NCBI GenBank assembly: GCA_038249115.1
Contig: JBBRWQ010000019.1
Span: forward strand, 1 to 47,372
Source: UBA4719 sp038249115
Lineage (GTDB): Bacteria > Actinomycetota > Actinomycetes > Actinomycetales > Dermatophilaceae
Direction of reading: 5' to 3'
DNA: 47,372 nt
Numbering within the stretch: the first letter of the stretch is position 1; each line of letters starts with the position of its first letter. Under the pieces are notes generated by a model. The model saw only the letters and a program-made list of their open reading frames with translations, was not told the DNA's origin and did no database searches. The position numbers and the translations under genes are program-made. Positions 1 to 8,960 of this stretch are shown here, in pieces.

Positions 1-1
1 C

Positions 2-286
2 GTGGCGCTGGCCGTGTGGCCCGCGTTCGCATGGGTCCCCCCGCGGCCAGCTGGGCAAGCCGTCGCCGCTTTCCTTGGCCCACGGGTATCCGCGGCGGCG
101 ACGTCCGCGCTGTTGCTGACCCTCGCCTGGTTCTTCGCCGAACTGGTGGCGAGTGGCCAGAGGGTGGGGCTGGCCGAGCGAGTTGCCGCAGGGGCGCAGG
201 CGCTGTGGCCGCTGGCGGTCGTGCTGTCGTTGCGATGGGCCCAGAGCGGGGCGCAGCACGACCAGGTCGATCCCGGCCGAACCTAG
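2..286 (+). CDS. DUF998-like membrane protein, C-terminal part
   Basis: This frame is open from the window edge to a TAG at 284-286, so it is most likely the C-terminal end of a longer gene. A hydrophobic stretch at about residues 28-50 is followed by an amphipathic segment with GLAERVAAGAQALWPLAVV, which resembles the last helices of DUF998 integral membrane proteins from memory of the family. The final residues are polar and probably cytoplasmic. Its stop overlaps the stop of the convergent transporter gene in a shared CTAG. Function is unknown. The family call is moderate because only about 94 residues are visible and the GTG at position 2 is probably not the true start. Confidence 0.5.
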   Translation: MALAVWPAFAWVPPRPAGQAVAAFLGPRVSAAATSALLLTLAWFFAELVASGQRVGLAERVAAGAQALWPLAVVLSLRWAQSGAQHDQVDPGRT

Positions 287-1380
287 GTTGGTAGCTCGGG
301 CGCGGGCTCTCCCATAGCGCGGCCTTGGACGTCGTTGGCCACGTTGTTCAGGACGGCGACCAGCGGAACAGCGATGAACGCACCGAAGATCCCGCCCACG
401 ATGGTGCCTGCGGTCACCGCCATCAGAATGCCCAGCGGATGGATCCGGACGGCCTTGCCCAGGATGTAGGGGTTGAGCAGGTTGCCCTCAAGCTGCACCG
501 TGAGAAACAGTGCGAGCAAGATGACCACGGCCATGACCAGGCCCTTGGTCACCAACGCCACCAGGACGACCACGACGCCGGCCACGAGCATGCCGATCAA
601 CGGGATCATCGAGCCCAGGAACAACAGCACGCCCAGGGGAACCACCAGCGGTATGCCGGCGATGAGCATGATCACCACCATGGTGAGCGAGTTGATCAGC
701 GCCAGCAAGACGGTGCTGCGCATGTAGGCGATCAGCGTCCGCCATGCCACGGTGCCCGCGTGGGCCACCCTGGCCCGGGCCTGGTCGGGGAAGAGACCCA
801 CGACCCATCGCCAGATGCTTCCGTCGTCGGTCAACAGGAACAAGGTCGCGAACAAGCAGAAGACCGCCCCGCTGACAATGACCAACGCACTGTTGGCGGT
901 GGCAAAGACACCCTGAGCCAGGCTGGCGCGGTTCTCGGTGATGGTTCTGGTCAGGTCGTCGATCAGCTGCTGGACCTGGGTCTCGGACATCTGCGGCGCC
1001 CCCGTGACCAGCCAATGGCGGATCGTCGCGACGGCGTCCAACAACTGGTTCCCCAGCTCGGAGGAGCTCGATGAGACCTGCTGCACGACGAACCAGGTGG
1101 CGCCGACCAGCGCGGTCATGCCGAGCACGAACACCAGGATCGCAGCGAGGATCCGGGGCACCCCGTAGCGCATCAGCACCCCGACGGCCGGTTGTAGCAA
1201 CGCACAGATCATCACCGCGACGATCACAGTGATGGTGACGAGGCTGACCGAGTTGAGCAGGGTGAGCAGCACGAACAGGGCCGCCATGACGATGAGGAAG
1301 CGCAGCGCCCACGCCGCGGTTATCTGAAAGCCCCAGCTGACCGTGTCGGTGGCACGATCCTGCTCGTGCAGGGGGCTCAT
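283..1380 (-). CDS. AI-2E family transporter (PerM/TqsA-like permease)
   Basis: A 365-residue polytopic membrane protein with the AI-2E transporter (UPF0118) layout: an N-terminal hydrophobic pair at about residues 22-65, a third helix at 75-100, a polar amphipathic region at about 100-160, then a dense block of C-terminal helices including the GIPLVVPLGVLLFLGSMIPLIG region typical of the family. Family members export or transport small molecules such as autoinducer-2, or act as ion antiporters; the substrate cannot be read from sequence. Its ATG overlaps the stop of the upstream flavoprotein gene in an ATGA junction, so it is the last gene of the minus-strand operon that begins at 7557. The ATG start is secure because of this coupling. 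Confidence 0.88.
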   Translation of the reverse strand: MSPLHEQDRATDTVSWGFQITAAWALRFLIVMAALFVLLTLLNSVSLVTITVIVAVMICALLQPAVGVLMRYGVPRILAAILVFVLGMTALVGATWFVVQQVSSSSSELGNQLLDAVATIRHWLVTGAPQMSETQVQQLIDDLTRTITENRASLAQGVFATANSALVIVSGAVFCLFATLFLLTDDGSIWRWVVGLFPDQARARVAHAGTVAWRTLIAYMRSTVLLALINSLTMVVIMLIAGIPLVVPLGVLLFLGSMIPLIGMLVAGVVVVLVALVTKGLVMAVVILLALFLTVQLEGNLLNPYILGKAVRIHPLGILMAVTAGTIVGGIFGAFIAVPLVAVLNNVANDVQGRAMGEPAPELPT

Positions 1381-3065
1381 GCCAGAGCCCCCGCGGCGGC
1401 GCGGCCGGCAGCCCGGCCCGAGAAGAGGCAGCCGCCCAGGAACGTGCCTTCGAGCGAGCGGTACCCATGCATTCCGCCGCCGCCGAACCCGGCAACCTCG
1501 CCCGCGGCATACAGCCCGGGCAGCGGCGACCCATCGGCCCGAATGACCCTGGAGGTCAGGTCGGTCTGCAGCCCGCCGAGGGTCTTGCGGGTCAGGAGGT
1601 GCAGCTTGACGGCGATGAGAGGACCAGCCTTCGGGTCGAGGATCCGGTGGGGTGCGGCGGTGCGGATCAGCTTGTCACCACGGTACGCACGCGCCCCGTG
1701 GATCGCCGTGATCTGCGCGTCCTTGTTGAACGTGTTGCCGATCTCGCGATCGCGGGCGACGATCTGCCGCTCGAGGTCACCCAGGTCCAGAACTGCCTCC
1801 GGCGTCAGGCGGTTCATGCCGTCGACCAGGTCGGCCAGCGAGTCGGCCACCACGAAGTCGGCGCCGTTGGCCTTGAACGCCTCGACCGGTCCGGGTGCCC
1901 CCGGCAGCACCCGGCTCAGCACCTGCCGGATGCTCTTGCCGGTGAGGTCGGGGTTCTGCTCGGAGCCCGACAGCGCGAACTCCTTCTCGATGATCTTCTG
2001 GGTCAGTACGAACCAGGAGTGGTCATGGCCGGTGGTGCGCAGGTGCGCGAGAGTGCCGAGGGTGTCGAAGCCGGGGAAGAAGGGTGCCGGCAGCCGCCGA
2101 CCAGCCCCGTCGAACCACATCGACGACGGGCCGGGCAGGATCCGGATGCCGTGACCGGCCCAGATCGGGTCCCAGTTCTCGATGCCCTCGACGTAGTGCC
2201 ACATGCGGTCGCGGTTGACGATGTTCGCCCCCGCGGACTCCGAGATGCCGAGCATCCGGCCGTCGACGTATGCCGGGACTCCGGTGAGCATCGTGTCGGG
2301 CGGGGCGCCGAGGCGCTCGGGCCAGCTCTCCCGCACAAGGTCGTGGTTGGCACCAATGCCGCCCGAGGTCACGATCACCGCCTGTGCGCGGAAGGCGAAG
2401 TCACCGACGACCTCCCGGGACGTGGCCACGCCGCGGGGCGCGGCCGAAGGCGCCAGAACGCTTCCGCGCACTCCGTCAACGGCGCCGTTGGTCCCTTGGG
2501 TCCCTTGGGTCCCTGTCAGTTCGTCGACCTGATGCCGGAAGGCGAGTGTGACCAGGCCCTCGGCCACACCGGCGCGGACCCTGCGCACGAATGGCTCGAG
2601 GAGCCCGGGGCCGGTGCCCCAGGTGACGTGGAAGCGCGGGACGGAGTTGCCGTGACCCAGCGCCCGACCGTCGCCACGCTCTGCCCATCCGACCACGGGG
2701 AAGAACCGCACGCCCCGCTCGCGGAGCCAGTCGCGCTGCTCTCCGGCGGCGAAGTCGACGTAGGCGCGGGCCCACTGCCTGGCCCAGTGATCCTCGTCGG
2801 CACGGTCGAAGCCCGCCGATCCCTCCCAGTCCTGCCAGGCCAGTTCGACGCTGTCCTTGATGCCCATCCGCCGCTGTTCAGGGGAGTCGACCAGGAAGAT
2901 GCCGCCGAATGACCAGAACGCCTGACCGCCGAAGTTCTGCGCCGACTCCTGCTCGACGACGATGACGGACTTGCCGGCCGCGACCAGCTCAGCGGTGGCG
3001 ACCAGGCCGGCCAGGCCGGCCCCGACCACGATGACGTCTGCGTCCATCGCGGCTGCATCCGTCAC
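1377..3065 (-). CDS. FAD-binding dehydrogenase (flavoprotein, KstD/fumarate-reductase-like)
   Basis: About 562 residues. The N-terminus carries the dinucleotide-binding motif GAGLAG (residues 15-20) followed by an acidic residue (VVEQE) at the end of the second strand, the classic FAD-ADP contact. A second FAD-contacting segment lies near the C-terminus, LPGLYAAGEVAGFGGGGMHG. Length and motifs fit the FAD_binding_2 family that includes 3-ketosteroid dehydrogenases and fumarate reductase-like enzymes; the actual substrate is not evident. I chose the GTG at 3065, two bases after the TAG of the WS/DGAT gene and downstream of a G-rich stretch; an in-frame ATG at 3047 is the alternative. The open frame extends much further upstream, but that part lies inside the WS/DGAT gene on the same strand and is spurious. 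A short nine-base tandem repeat near 2491-2512 encodes a GTQGTQGT loop. Confidence 0.85.
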   Translation of the reverse strand: MTDAAAMDADVIVVGAGLAGLVATAELVAAGKSVIVVEQESAQNFGGQAFWSFGGIFLVDSPEQRRMGIKDSVELAWQDWEGSAGFDRADEDHWARQWARAYVDFAAGEQRDWLRERGVRFFPVVGWAERGDGRALGHGNSVPRFHVTWGTGPGLLEPFVRRVRAGVAEGLVTLAFRHQVDELTGTQGTQGTNGAVDGVRGSVLAPSAAPRGVATSREVVGDFAFRAQAVIVTSGGIGANHDLVRESWPERLGAPPDTMLTGVPAYVDGRMLGISESAGANIVNRDRMWHYVEGIENWDPIWAGHGIRILPGPSSMWFDGAGRRLPAPFFPGFDTLGTLAHLRTTGHDHSWFVLTQKIIEKEFALSGSEQNPDLTGKSIRQVLSRVLPGAPGPVEAFKANGADFVVADSLADLVDGMNRLTPEAVLDLGDLERQIVARDREIGNTFNKDAQITAIHGARAYRGDKLIRTAAPHRILDPKAGPLIAVKLHLLTRKTLGGLQTDLTSRVIRADGSPLPGLYAAGEVAGFGGGGMHGYRSLEGTFLGGCLFSGRAAGRAAAGALA

Positions 3066-3067
3066 GG

Positions 3068-4492
3068 CTACACCCCCGCGATGAGGGCATCGAGCTCGTC
3101 CCGCAGAAAGCCGGCCATGACGTCGAGGTCGGGCACCAGTCGGCGGCAGGCGACCAGTCCGAAGTACAGGCTGCCGCAATAGCTCATCACCGTGATGTTG
3201 AGCCCCTGGCCATCCACGAGGGCCGACACCGGGTAGTACGCCAACACCTTGGCGCCAGCGAAGTACAGGGTCACGTTCGGCCCGGGAACGTTGGAGATGA
3301 AGAGGTTGAAAGGGTTCACGCGTTCCATCAATCTCAGCCCGGCCGACAGCCGCCAGGCCTGGTTTGCCAGTGCCGGCAGCGCGAACTGGGTGACGTCGCC
3401 CAGCAGGCTGGCGGGGATGGCGTCGTGCTGCTCCTTGGCGTCGCGCATTGCTTCGTGCATGGCGCCCAGCCGCTCCCCCGGGTCGGACAGGTTGGTCGGC
3501 AGTGGAGCCAGCATCATCGACACCCGGTTGCCGTGCTCGCCCTTCTGGTCCTTCGTGCGCACCGACACCGGGACCGCCGCGACCAGGGGCGCGTTCGGCA
3601 ACCCGTCGTGCAGCTGCAGCCAACGACGCAGCGCCCCGGCGCACAACGCCATGACGACGTCGTTGACGGTTAGGTCGGTGCCCGTCCGCAGTCGTTTGAC
3701 CTCGTCAAGCGGCAGGTCGGCGAAGGCCCACCTCCGGTGAGGAGAGATGGGCGCGTTGAACGGCGTGCTCGGCGCGCGCAGCCCGGTCTGGGAGAGCAGG
3801 TCTCCGTCGTCCCCAGCGGCCAGGCGATGAGCGATCGGGGAGCCAAGGGCGTTGGCCATCCCGGGAATCGCACGTGCCAGGTCGGTGGCAACGCGGACCG
3901 CCCGCAGCGGCTGACGGGCCAGGTTCACCGCGCTGCGGGCCAGCAACCGCACGGGGTCCGGCGGCTCCTCACGCTCGAAGACCTCGGCCACCGGCAGCTC
4001 ACGGCCCCCTGGCGACAGGTCGAGCACAGCCGTGAGGATGTCGCCGCCGGAGACGCCGTCGATTGCGGCGTGATGGATCTTGGAGTAGATCGCCGCACGT
4101 CCTCCGCGAAGTCCGGTGATCAGGTAGAGCTCCCACAGCGGGCGGCTGCGGTCCAGCGGCCGCGCGTGCAGCCGGGCCACCTGCTCGGACAGCTGCCTGT
4201 CGTTCCCGGGAGAAGGCAGCGCCAGCTCCCGGACGTGGAACTCGATGTCGAACTCCGGGTCCTCGATCCAGTACGGATGGTCGAGGCCGAGTGGCACCGT
4301 GACCAGCCGTCGCCGCAAGAGAGGAACCAGCGGCAGCCGCGACTCGATGACCCGCGTGAGGTGTTCGAGGTTCAGGCGTGACTTCGCGCTCTTGGCGTCG
4401 ACGATGCAGACACTCCCGACGTGTCCGAACACCGTGCGGGTCTCCATCGCGAGGAACCACCCATCGAGACCGCTGAGCTGTTCCACGCTCAT
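3068..4492 (-). CDS. Wax ester synthase/diacylglycerol acyltransferase (WS/DGAT)
   Basis: 474 residues, the usual length for bacterial WS/DGAT enzymes. The catalytic motif HHxxxDG is present as HHAAIDG at residues 140-146. The C-terminal half has the expected NVPGPNVTLYFAG and LNITVMSYCGSLYFG type segments. These enzymes transfer fatty acyl-CoA to diacylglycerol or fatty alcohols at the membrane or lipid-droplet surface, giving triacylglycerol or wax ester. The ATG overlaps the stop of the upstream alpha/beta hydrolase (ATGA), and the flavoprotein follows after two bases, so the three are likely co-translated. The neighbouring hydrolase may deacylate a lipid made or used by this enzyme, which is inference from context. 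Confidence 0.93.
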   Translation of the reverse strand: MSVEQLSGLDGWFLAMETRTVFGHVGSVCIVDAKSAKSRLNLEHLTRVIESRLPLVPLLRRRLVTVPLGLDHPYWIEDPEFDIEFHVRELALPSPGNDRQLSEQVARLHARPLDRSRPLWELYLITGLRGGRAAIYSKIHHAAIDGVSGGDILTAVLDLSPGGRELPVAEVFEREEPPDPVRLLARSAVNLARQPLRAVRVATDLARAIPGMANALGSPIAHRLAAGDDGDLLSQTGLRAPSTPFNAPISPHRRWAFADLPLDEVKRLRTGTDLTVNDVVMALCAGALRRWLQLHDGLPNAPLVAAVPVSVRTKDQKGEHGNRVSMMLAPLPTNLSDPGERLGAMHEAMRDAKEQHDAIPASLLGDVTQFALPALANQAWRLSAGLRLMERVNPFNLFISNVPGPNVTLYFAGAKVLAYYPVSALVDGQGLNITVMSYCGSLYFGLVACRRLVPDLDVMAGFLRDELDALIAGV

Positions 4493-5436
4493 CGCCTCGT
4501 CAGCAGTGCGGCGTCGCGCGCATCGGTTGCCAGCCAGTCAAGGATGTGGCGGGCGGTCCACTCCGGCACCTCGAGCTGGGGCACGTGCCCGACGTCCGGG
4601 GCCACCTCGAAGCGCCACGACGGGTTCGCCGCCGCGACCGCCCGGGCTCCGCCGATCGACACGAGTCGGTCCTTCTCCCCGTGCAACAGCAGCACCGGCA
4701 CCTCGATCGACCTCATGGCGGCGAGAAGGGAGCGGCGCCGGGCGAGCACCCTCAACATGGAACGAGCCGCACCGAGGAACTGTTCGTCGACGGCGGGGTA
4801 TGCCCAGCGGGCCCGCGCCACCTCCATGTGTTGTTCGAGCACGTCGGCCTGCACCCGCGAGGGATCTACGCAACACAGACGCAGGACGTCCATGGCGAGC
4901 TGCTCGGGTGAACGCGCCTTGCGACGGGCCTTGAGCATCGCGCGACCGAGGTGGGGCACGGCATACATCCCGAAGGCGGCGGCCACGAGCGGATCGGGGC
5001 GCGATCCCGGCGAGGGGGGGACGGCAGGGTCGATGAGCACCGCAGCCGTGACCGTCTCGGGGTGTCGCGCCGACTGAAGGATCGTGATCAGCCCGCCCAT
5101 CGAGTTGCCGACCAGGATCACCGGGCCGCCGACGACCTCGCTCAAGAACCGTTGAAGCATGAGCTGGTTGGCGTCGATCGAGGTCGATTTTGCGCCCGCC
5201 TTGGTATGGCCGAATCCGACCAGGTCCAACGCCATGACGCGGCAGGTACCGGTCAGCAGGGGAGCAAGGGCAGCCCAGTTGACCAGCGAACCCCCCAGCC
5301 CATGCACCATCACGAGCAAGGGTGCGTCCGGGCGCCCGCCGTGGTCGACGTAGTGAACGGGCACGCCCAGATCCACCCACTGAGAGGTCGGCGCCGTATG
5401 CCGGCCCGACGCCCCTGCGACCGCTTCGCTGTTCAC
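4489..5436 (-). CDS. Alpha/beta hydrolase
   Basis: 315 residues with a complete alpha/beta-hydrolase signature: oxyanion-hole segment VMVHGLGGS (43-50), nucleophile elbow GNSMGG (110-115, Ser112), acid in LLHGEKDRLVS (Asp256) and catalytic histidine in DVGHVPQLEVP (His284). The cap region between residues 140 and 240 is Arg-rich and helical. It has no signal peptide and is probably cytoplasmic. The start codon is GTG, overlapping the TGA of the upstream metallophosphoesterase (GTGA). An esterase or lipase role in the same lipid pathway as WS/DGAT is plausible from the operon; the substrate is unknown. Confidence 0.88.
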   Translation of the reverse strand: MNSEAVAGASGRHTAPTSQWVDLGVPVHYVDHGGRPDAPLLVMVHGLGGSLVNWAALAPLLTGTCRVMALDLVGFGHTKAGAKSTSIDANQLMLQRFLSEVVGGPVILVGNSMGGLITILQSARHPETVTAAVLIDPAVPPSPGSRPDPLVAAAFGMYAVPHLGRAMLKARRKARSPEQLAMDVLRLCCVDPSRVQADVLEQHMEVARARWAYPAVDEQFLGAARSMLRVLARRRSLLAAMRSIEVPVLLLHGEKDRLVSIGGARAVAAANPSWRFEVAPDVGHVPQLEVPEWTARHILDWLATDARDAALLTRR

Positions 5437-6989
5437 CCCCCGAGGGTAACCGTCGTCCGGCTCACGCCAAGGTCAGTTCCGCAGGTCCGTTCATCGGGCT
5501 CGCGCGTGGCAATGGTCGTGCCGTTGATGACACTGACATTGTCGTAGGCGGGCCTCCCCTGAATCAGGTTGCGGTAGGTGTAGCGGGTCAGCGATGCCAG
5601 GTCGCAGCTCTCGCTGAACACTGCGATGTCAAAGGCATAGGGCTGGCCGGCCAGCTCGCCCGGCTGATCGCCCGTCTCCGGGACCAGGAAGTGGGTCACG
5701 GTGCCACCACCGGTAAAGGTGCCGACGCCGATGCGACTGCCCTCGAGCTGGCCCGTGTGCAGGTGGCCGTTGACCCGGATCGTCGCGGAGTCGACCATCT
5801 TGACCGCCGCGGGCTCGTGCGAGACGACGATGTCCGGACGGGGACGACCGGCATACGCCCGGTTGAACGCGTCCGCCGCGGGCCGCTGCTTCTCGTTGTT
5901 GTTCTTGTTGTCGTCGCCGAAGAAGCGCGGGTCATTGAAGCCGGCGATGACCACTCCGTCGACGCTGACCTCGGTATAGGACTGCGGCGCCGGCTCAAGC
6001 AGCACGACGTTCTTGATCCTGGCCATCCGTTGCAGCAGTCCCTGGTCGGACAGACTGCTCGCGTCGTGGTTGCCTCGCACGAAGATGTAGGGCACTCCCA
6101 GGTTCTCGATCGAGGTGAAGATCCCGGCCAGCTCTGCCTCCGTGACGCTGCCGAAGTTGAGCAGGTCGCCCGAGTCGATGACCGCGGTGATCCGCTCGTC
6201 GGCGACGATCCGCTTCATCATCGGGTACTGGTTGGCGCCGTGGATGTCCGAGACCAGAAGGAACCGTGCAGCCGTCGGCTTGGTGACCTCCGCCGGGACA
6301 AACTTCTCCTGCAACGCCTGCGAGAGCGCCAGCAGGTTCGTCACGTACGGCGTGACCTGCGCGGCGCGAGCCTCGACGTCGGCCAGCAACCCCGCGTTGC
6401 TTCGGAGGGTGCCGAGCAGGCCAGTCGTCGTGAAGGTGGAGAGCTGGTCCCGCTGGTAGGTCCCCCAGACCCCGGCACCGGTGCCGCCGATCGCCAGCAG
6501 AGCAGCGACGCCGGTGGACACCATCTGACGCGCCGTGGGGAGACGACGACGCGCGTAGGCGATCAGGGCGATCGCGCCGAAACCCACGACCAGAACCCCA
6601 CCAGAGAACTTCAGCCCGAGCTCGGTGACCCCGGAGCTGAGCGCGTCGCCGATCTCCTTGCTCGAGGGCTGCAAAGCCAGGATCGATACGCGCCGGTCGT
6701 CGAACAGCTCGGTAATCGTGTCGCGAACCTGGATGGTGGCGTCGACCCCGGGCGACAGGAAAGGCCCGGTGAACTTGAGGTCTAGATCGCCGAAAGATGT
6801 GGGGCTGTGGATCGTGGAGGTGAACGACGGGAGCGCTGACAACCGCACCTCGGCGCTGTAGTGGCTGGTCTGCACGGTGGTCGGGAACAGGCTGGTCGCG
6901 CCGACCCCACCGAGATAGACCGCGATCACCATGATGACCAGTTCCGTGCCGCGGATGACCGGCCGCCGCCAAGGCCACGTCTTGCCCAT
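5433..6989 (-). CDS. Membrane-anchored metallophosphoesterase
   Basis: 518 residues from the ATG at 6989, which sits one base after the stop of the RNA-ligase-like gene (TGAcATG). Predicted membrane segments lie at about residues 15-35, 130-146 and 157-176, with an extracytoplasmic part between the first two. The C-terminal calcineurin-like domain keeps the metal ligands in order: SDIHG (247-251), GDLLN (274-278), GNHD (306-309), the isolated His of VVSHEP (392) and GHLH (409-412). It should hydrolyse phosphomono- or diesters with two divalent metals; the substrate is unknown. An upstream in-frame ATG at 7043 is inside the preceding gene and has no reason to be preferred. Confidence 0.87.
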   Translation of the reverse strand: MGKTWPWRRPVIRGTELVIMVIAVYLGGVGATSLFPTTVQTSHYSAEVRLSALPSFTSTIHSPTSFGDLDLKFTGPFLSPGVDATIQVRDTITELFDDRRVSILALQPSSKEIGDALSSGVTELGLKFSGGVLVVGFGAIALIAYARRRLPTARQMVSTGVAALLAIGGTGAGVWGTYQRDQLSTFTTTGLLGTLRSNAGLLADVEARAAQVTPYVTNLLALSQALQEKFVPAEVTKPTAARFLLVSDIHGANQYPMMKRIVADERITAVIDSGDLLNFGSVTEAELAGIFTSIENLGVPYIFVRGNHDASSLSDQGLLQRMARIKNVVLLEPAPQSYTEVSVDGVVIAGFNDPRFFGDDNKNNNEKQRPAADAFNRAYAGRPRPDIVVSHEPAAVKMVDSATIRVNGHLHTGQLEGSRIGVGTFTGGGTVTHFLVPETGDQPGELAGQPYAFDIAVFSESCDLASLTRYTYRNLIQGRPAYDNVSVINGTTIATREPDERTCGTDLGVSRTTVTLGG

Positions 6990-6990
6990 G

Positions 6991-7557
6991 TCAGGCGGGG
7001 CCGAGCGTGAAGGTCGCCCGGACCTCGTGCCGCGGCCTGGCATTCGGCCCCTGCCCGAGATACGAGGCGATCAGCGCGATCTCGCGGGCCTGCCAGGGCG
7101 GGCTCTCGTACTGCTCCAGCGCATCAAGCAGGTGTGTGACGTTCGTGGCGACTCCCAGCCGGGCCAGCGTCAGGTGCGGATGGAATCGTCCCCCGCCCAC
7201 CGTGGTGCCTGACTTCGAGGCGGCTGCCCGGACCCCGCCTGCCAGCCTCATCAGCTCCTCTCCGTCATGCTCGACCCCCGTCCAGAGAACCTTGGCTCGT
7301 GCGGCGTTCGGGAAGACACCCGCACCAACCAGTCGCAATACCAGCGGGTTTCGTCGCAGCGTGGCGCGCTGGATGCGTTCAAGCAGCTCATCCGTATGAC
7401 GGTCGGACAGGTCGGGCAGGAAGGCGAGGGTGACGTGCCACTGCCCGGGCATGGTCCAGCGCAGACCGAGGCCCTTGAACCCCGCCTTCTGACGAGGCTC
7501 GAGGAACTCGGCCAGGTCCTCCTTCACCGCATCAGGCAGCGGCAGCGCGATGAACAT
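6991..7557 (-). CDS. thpR: 2'-5' RNA ligase / RNA 2',3'-cyclic phosphodiesterase family protein
   Basis: About 188 residues of the 2H phosphoesterase superfamily. Both catalytic HxT motifs are present, HVTLAF in the N-terminal half and HLTLARLG in the C-terminal half, and the N-terminus MFIALPLPD matches the family. Members hydrolyse 2',3'-cyclic phosphate ends of RNA and show weak 2'-5' ligase activity in vitro. I chose the ATG at 7557 because AGGGG lies seven bases upstream; in-frame ATGs at 7563 and 7572 are alternatives (7563 gives the more family-typical MRMF start, but its Shine-Dalgarno spacing is too short). It is the first gene of the minus-strand operon and diverges from the telA operon. 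Confidence 0.85.
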   Translation of the reverse strand: MFIALPLPDAVKEDLAEFLEPRQKAGFKGLGLRWTMPGQWHVTLAFLPDLSDRHTDELLERIQRATLRRNPLVLRLVGAGVFPNAARAKVLWTGVEHDGEELMRLAGGVRAAASKSGTTVGGGRFHPHLTLARLGVATNVTHLLDALEQYESPPWQAREIALIASYLGQGPNARPRHEVRATFTLGPA

Positions 7558-7676
7558 TCGCATGCCCCTCATCGTGACACGCGAATGCACCGCCGCCGCA
7601 GCCGGGAACCGCGTAGATTGGCCAAACGTCAACAGGGGTGCAGGCTCATGGACGTTCGCACAGACAAGGGACAGCG

Positions 7677-8933
7677 ATGACAGAACCGGCCACGTCGAGC
7701 CAGTCAGCCAACCAGCCGCTCCAGGCGCCCGCGGTCACCGAATCCGTTCTGACGCTCACCGCACCGCCACCGGTGCAGGCAGTGACGGCCACCGCAGCGC
7801 CCTCGCTCGCTCCCGCCGTTGAGGCTGCGGCGCTGCCGGGTCTGGACGCCAAGGTCGAGGGCTATCTCGCGTCGTTGATGTCGGCCACGGCGCGTTCGCC
7901 CGAGTTTGCAGCCAAGGCTACGGACGTGCGCACGATGGGCGACGAAGACATCCGCCGGGCCGCCGAGACCTCCAACAGCCTGCTGAAGTCACCCGTCAAG
8001 GCGCTGAAGGAGGGCGGACTCGCCGAGGGCTCAAAGGTCGGCGGAACCCTGCTCGAGCTGCGCCGCACCGTGGAGGACCTCGACCCGAAGGAAGCCTCCG
8101 CCCCCAAGAAGCTCTTCGGCATGATCCCGTTCGGCGACAGGGTGAACGACTACTTCCGCAAGTACCAGAGTGCCGAGAGCCACCTCGATGCGATCCTGCA
8201 CGCGCTGCGCGACGGCCAGGATGAGCTCGGCAAGGACAACGCGGCGCTCAACATGGAGAAACAGCAGCTGTGGGAGGCGATGGGCCGGCTCAACCAGTAC
8301 GTCTACGTCGCCGAACGCCTCGACGCGCGCCTGGCGGCCGCGATCGCCGACCTCGAGGCCATCAACCCTGACAAGGCAAAGGCCCTGCGGGACGACGTGC
8401 AGTTCTACGTCCGCCAGAAGCACCAGGACCTGCTGACCCAGCTGGCCGTGTCGATCCAGAACTACCTGGCCATCGACATCGTCATCAAGAACAACATCGA
8501 GCTGATCAAGGGCGTCGACCGGGCTTCCACCACGACGATCTCGGCCTTGCGCACGGCGGTCATGGTTGCTCAGGCGCTTGGCAACCAGAAGCTCGTGCTC
8601 ACCCAGATCACGGCCCTCAACACCACCACGTCCGGCCTGATCGAGCGCACCTCGGAGATGCTGCGCGACAACTCGGTCGCCATCCAGCAGCAGGCCGCAT
8701 CCGCCACGATCGGGTTGCCGCAGCTGCAAGCCGCCTTCCAGAACATCTACGCCACGATGGACGCGATCGACACGTTCAAGGTGCAGGCCCTGGACAGCAT
8801 GGCCGCCACCATCGGATCCCTGGAGACCGAGGTCAGCAAGTCCCGCGACTACCTCGCCCGGGTCGAGCGCCAGGACCCCAAGGTCGCCCGCGGCTCGCTC
8901 GATATCGACAGAACCCCAGGCGCTGGCAGCTGA
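7677..8933 (+). CDS. telA: Toxic anion resistance protein, TelA family
   Basis: 418 residues from the ATG at 7677, preceded by AAGGGA at good spacing. An Ala/Pro/Thr-rich N-terminal segment (1-60) leads into a long, almost fully helical TelA/KlaA/YaaN-type domain, for example the NQYVYVAERLDARL and KHQDLLTQLAVSIQNYLAID regions. TelA proteins were named from plasmid tellurite resistance, but in chromosomes they commonly sit in stress and signalling clusters with TerD, vWA or XpaC-like proteins. No membrane segment is visible. It opens the ten-gene operon containing the PknG module and is followed after 27 bases by a smaller helical protein. The precise biochemical role is not known for the family. 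Confidence 0.88.
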   Translation: MTEPATSSQSANQPLQAPAVTESVLTLTAPPPVQAVTATAAPSLAPAVEAAALPGLDAKVEGYLASLMSATARSPEFAAKATDVRTMGDEDIRRAAETSNSLLKSPVKALKEGGLAEGSKVGGTLLELRRTVEDLDPKEASAPKKLFGMIPFGDRVNDYFRKYQSAESHLDAILHALRDGQDELGKDNAALNMEKQQLWEAMGRLNQYVYVAERLDARLAAAIADLEAINPDKAKALRDDVQFYVRQKHQDLLTQLAVSIQNYLAIDIVIKNNIELIKGVDRASTTTISALRTAVMVAQALGNQKLVLTQITALNTTTSGLIERTSEMLRDNSVAIQQQAASATIGLPQLQAAFQNIYATMDAIDTFKVQALDSMAATIGSLETEVSKSRDYLARVERQDPKVARGSLDIDRTPGAGS

Positions 8934-8960
8934 CCCGGGTCTCCGGAGAGAATTGGCAAC

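Noticed and set aside
325..1074. Long plus-strand open frame, His/Gln/Asp-rich
   Set aside because: It is the antisense of the AI-2E transporter gene; composition is that of a high-GC shadow frame, with no motif.
3066..3644. Upstream extension of the flavoprotein reading frame
   Set aside because: It lies inside the WS/DGAT gene on the same strand, and the FAD motif begins only after the GTG at 3065.
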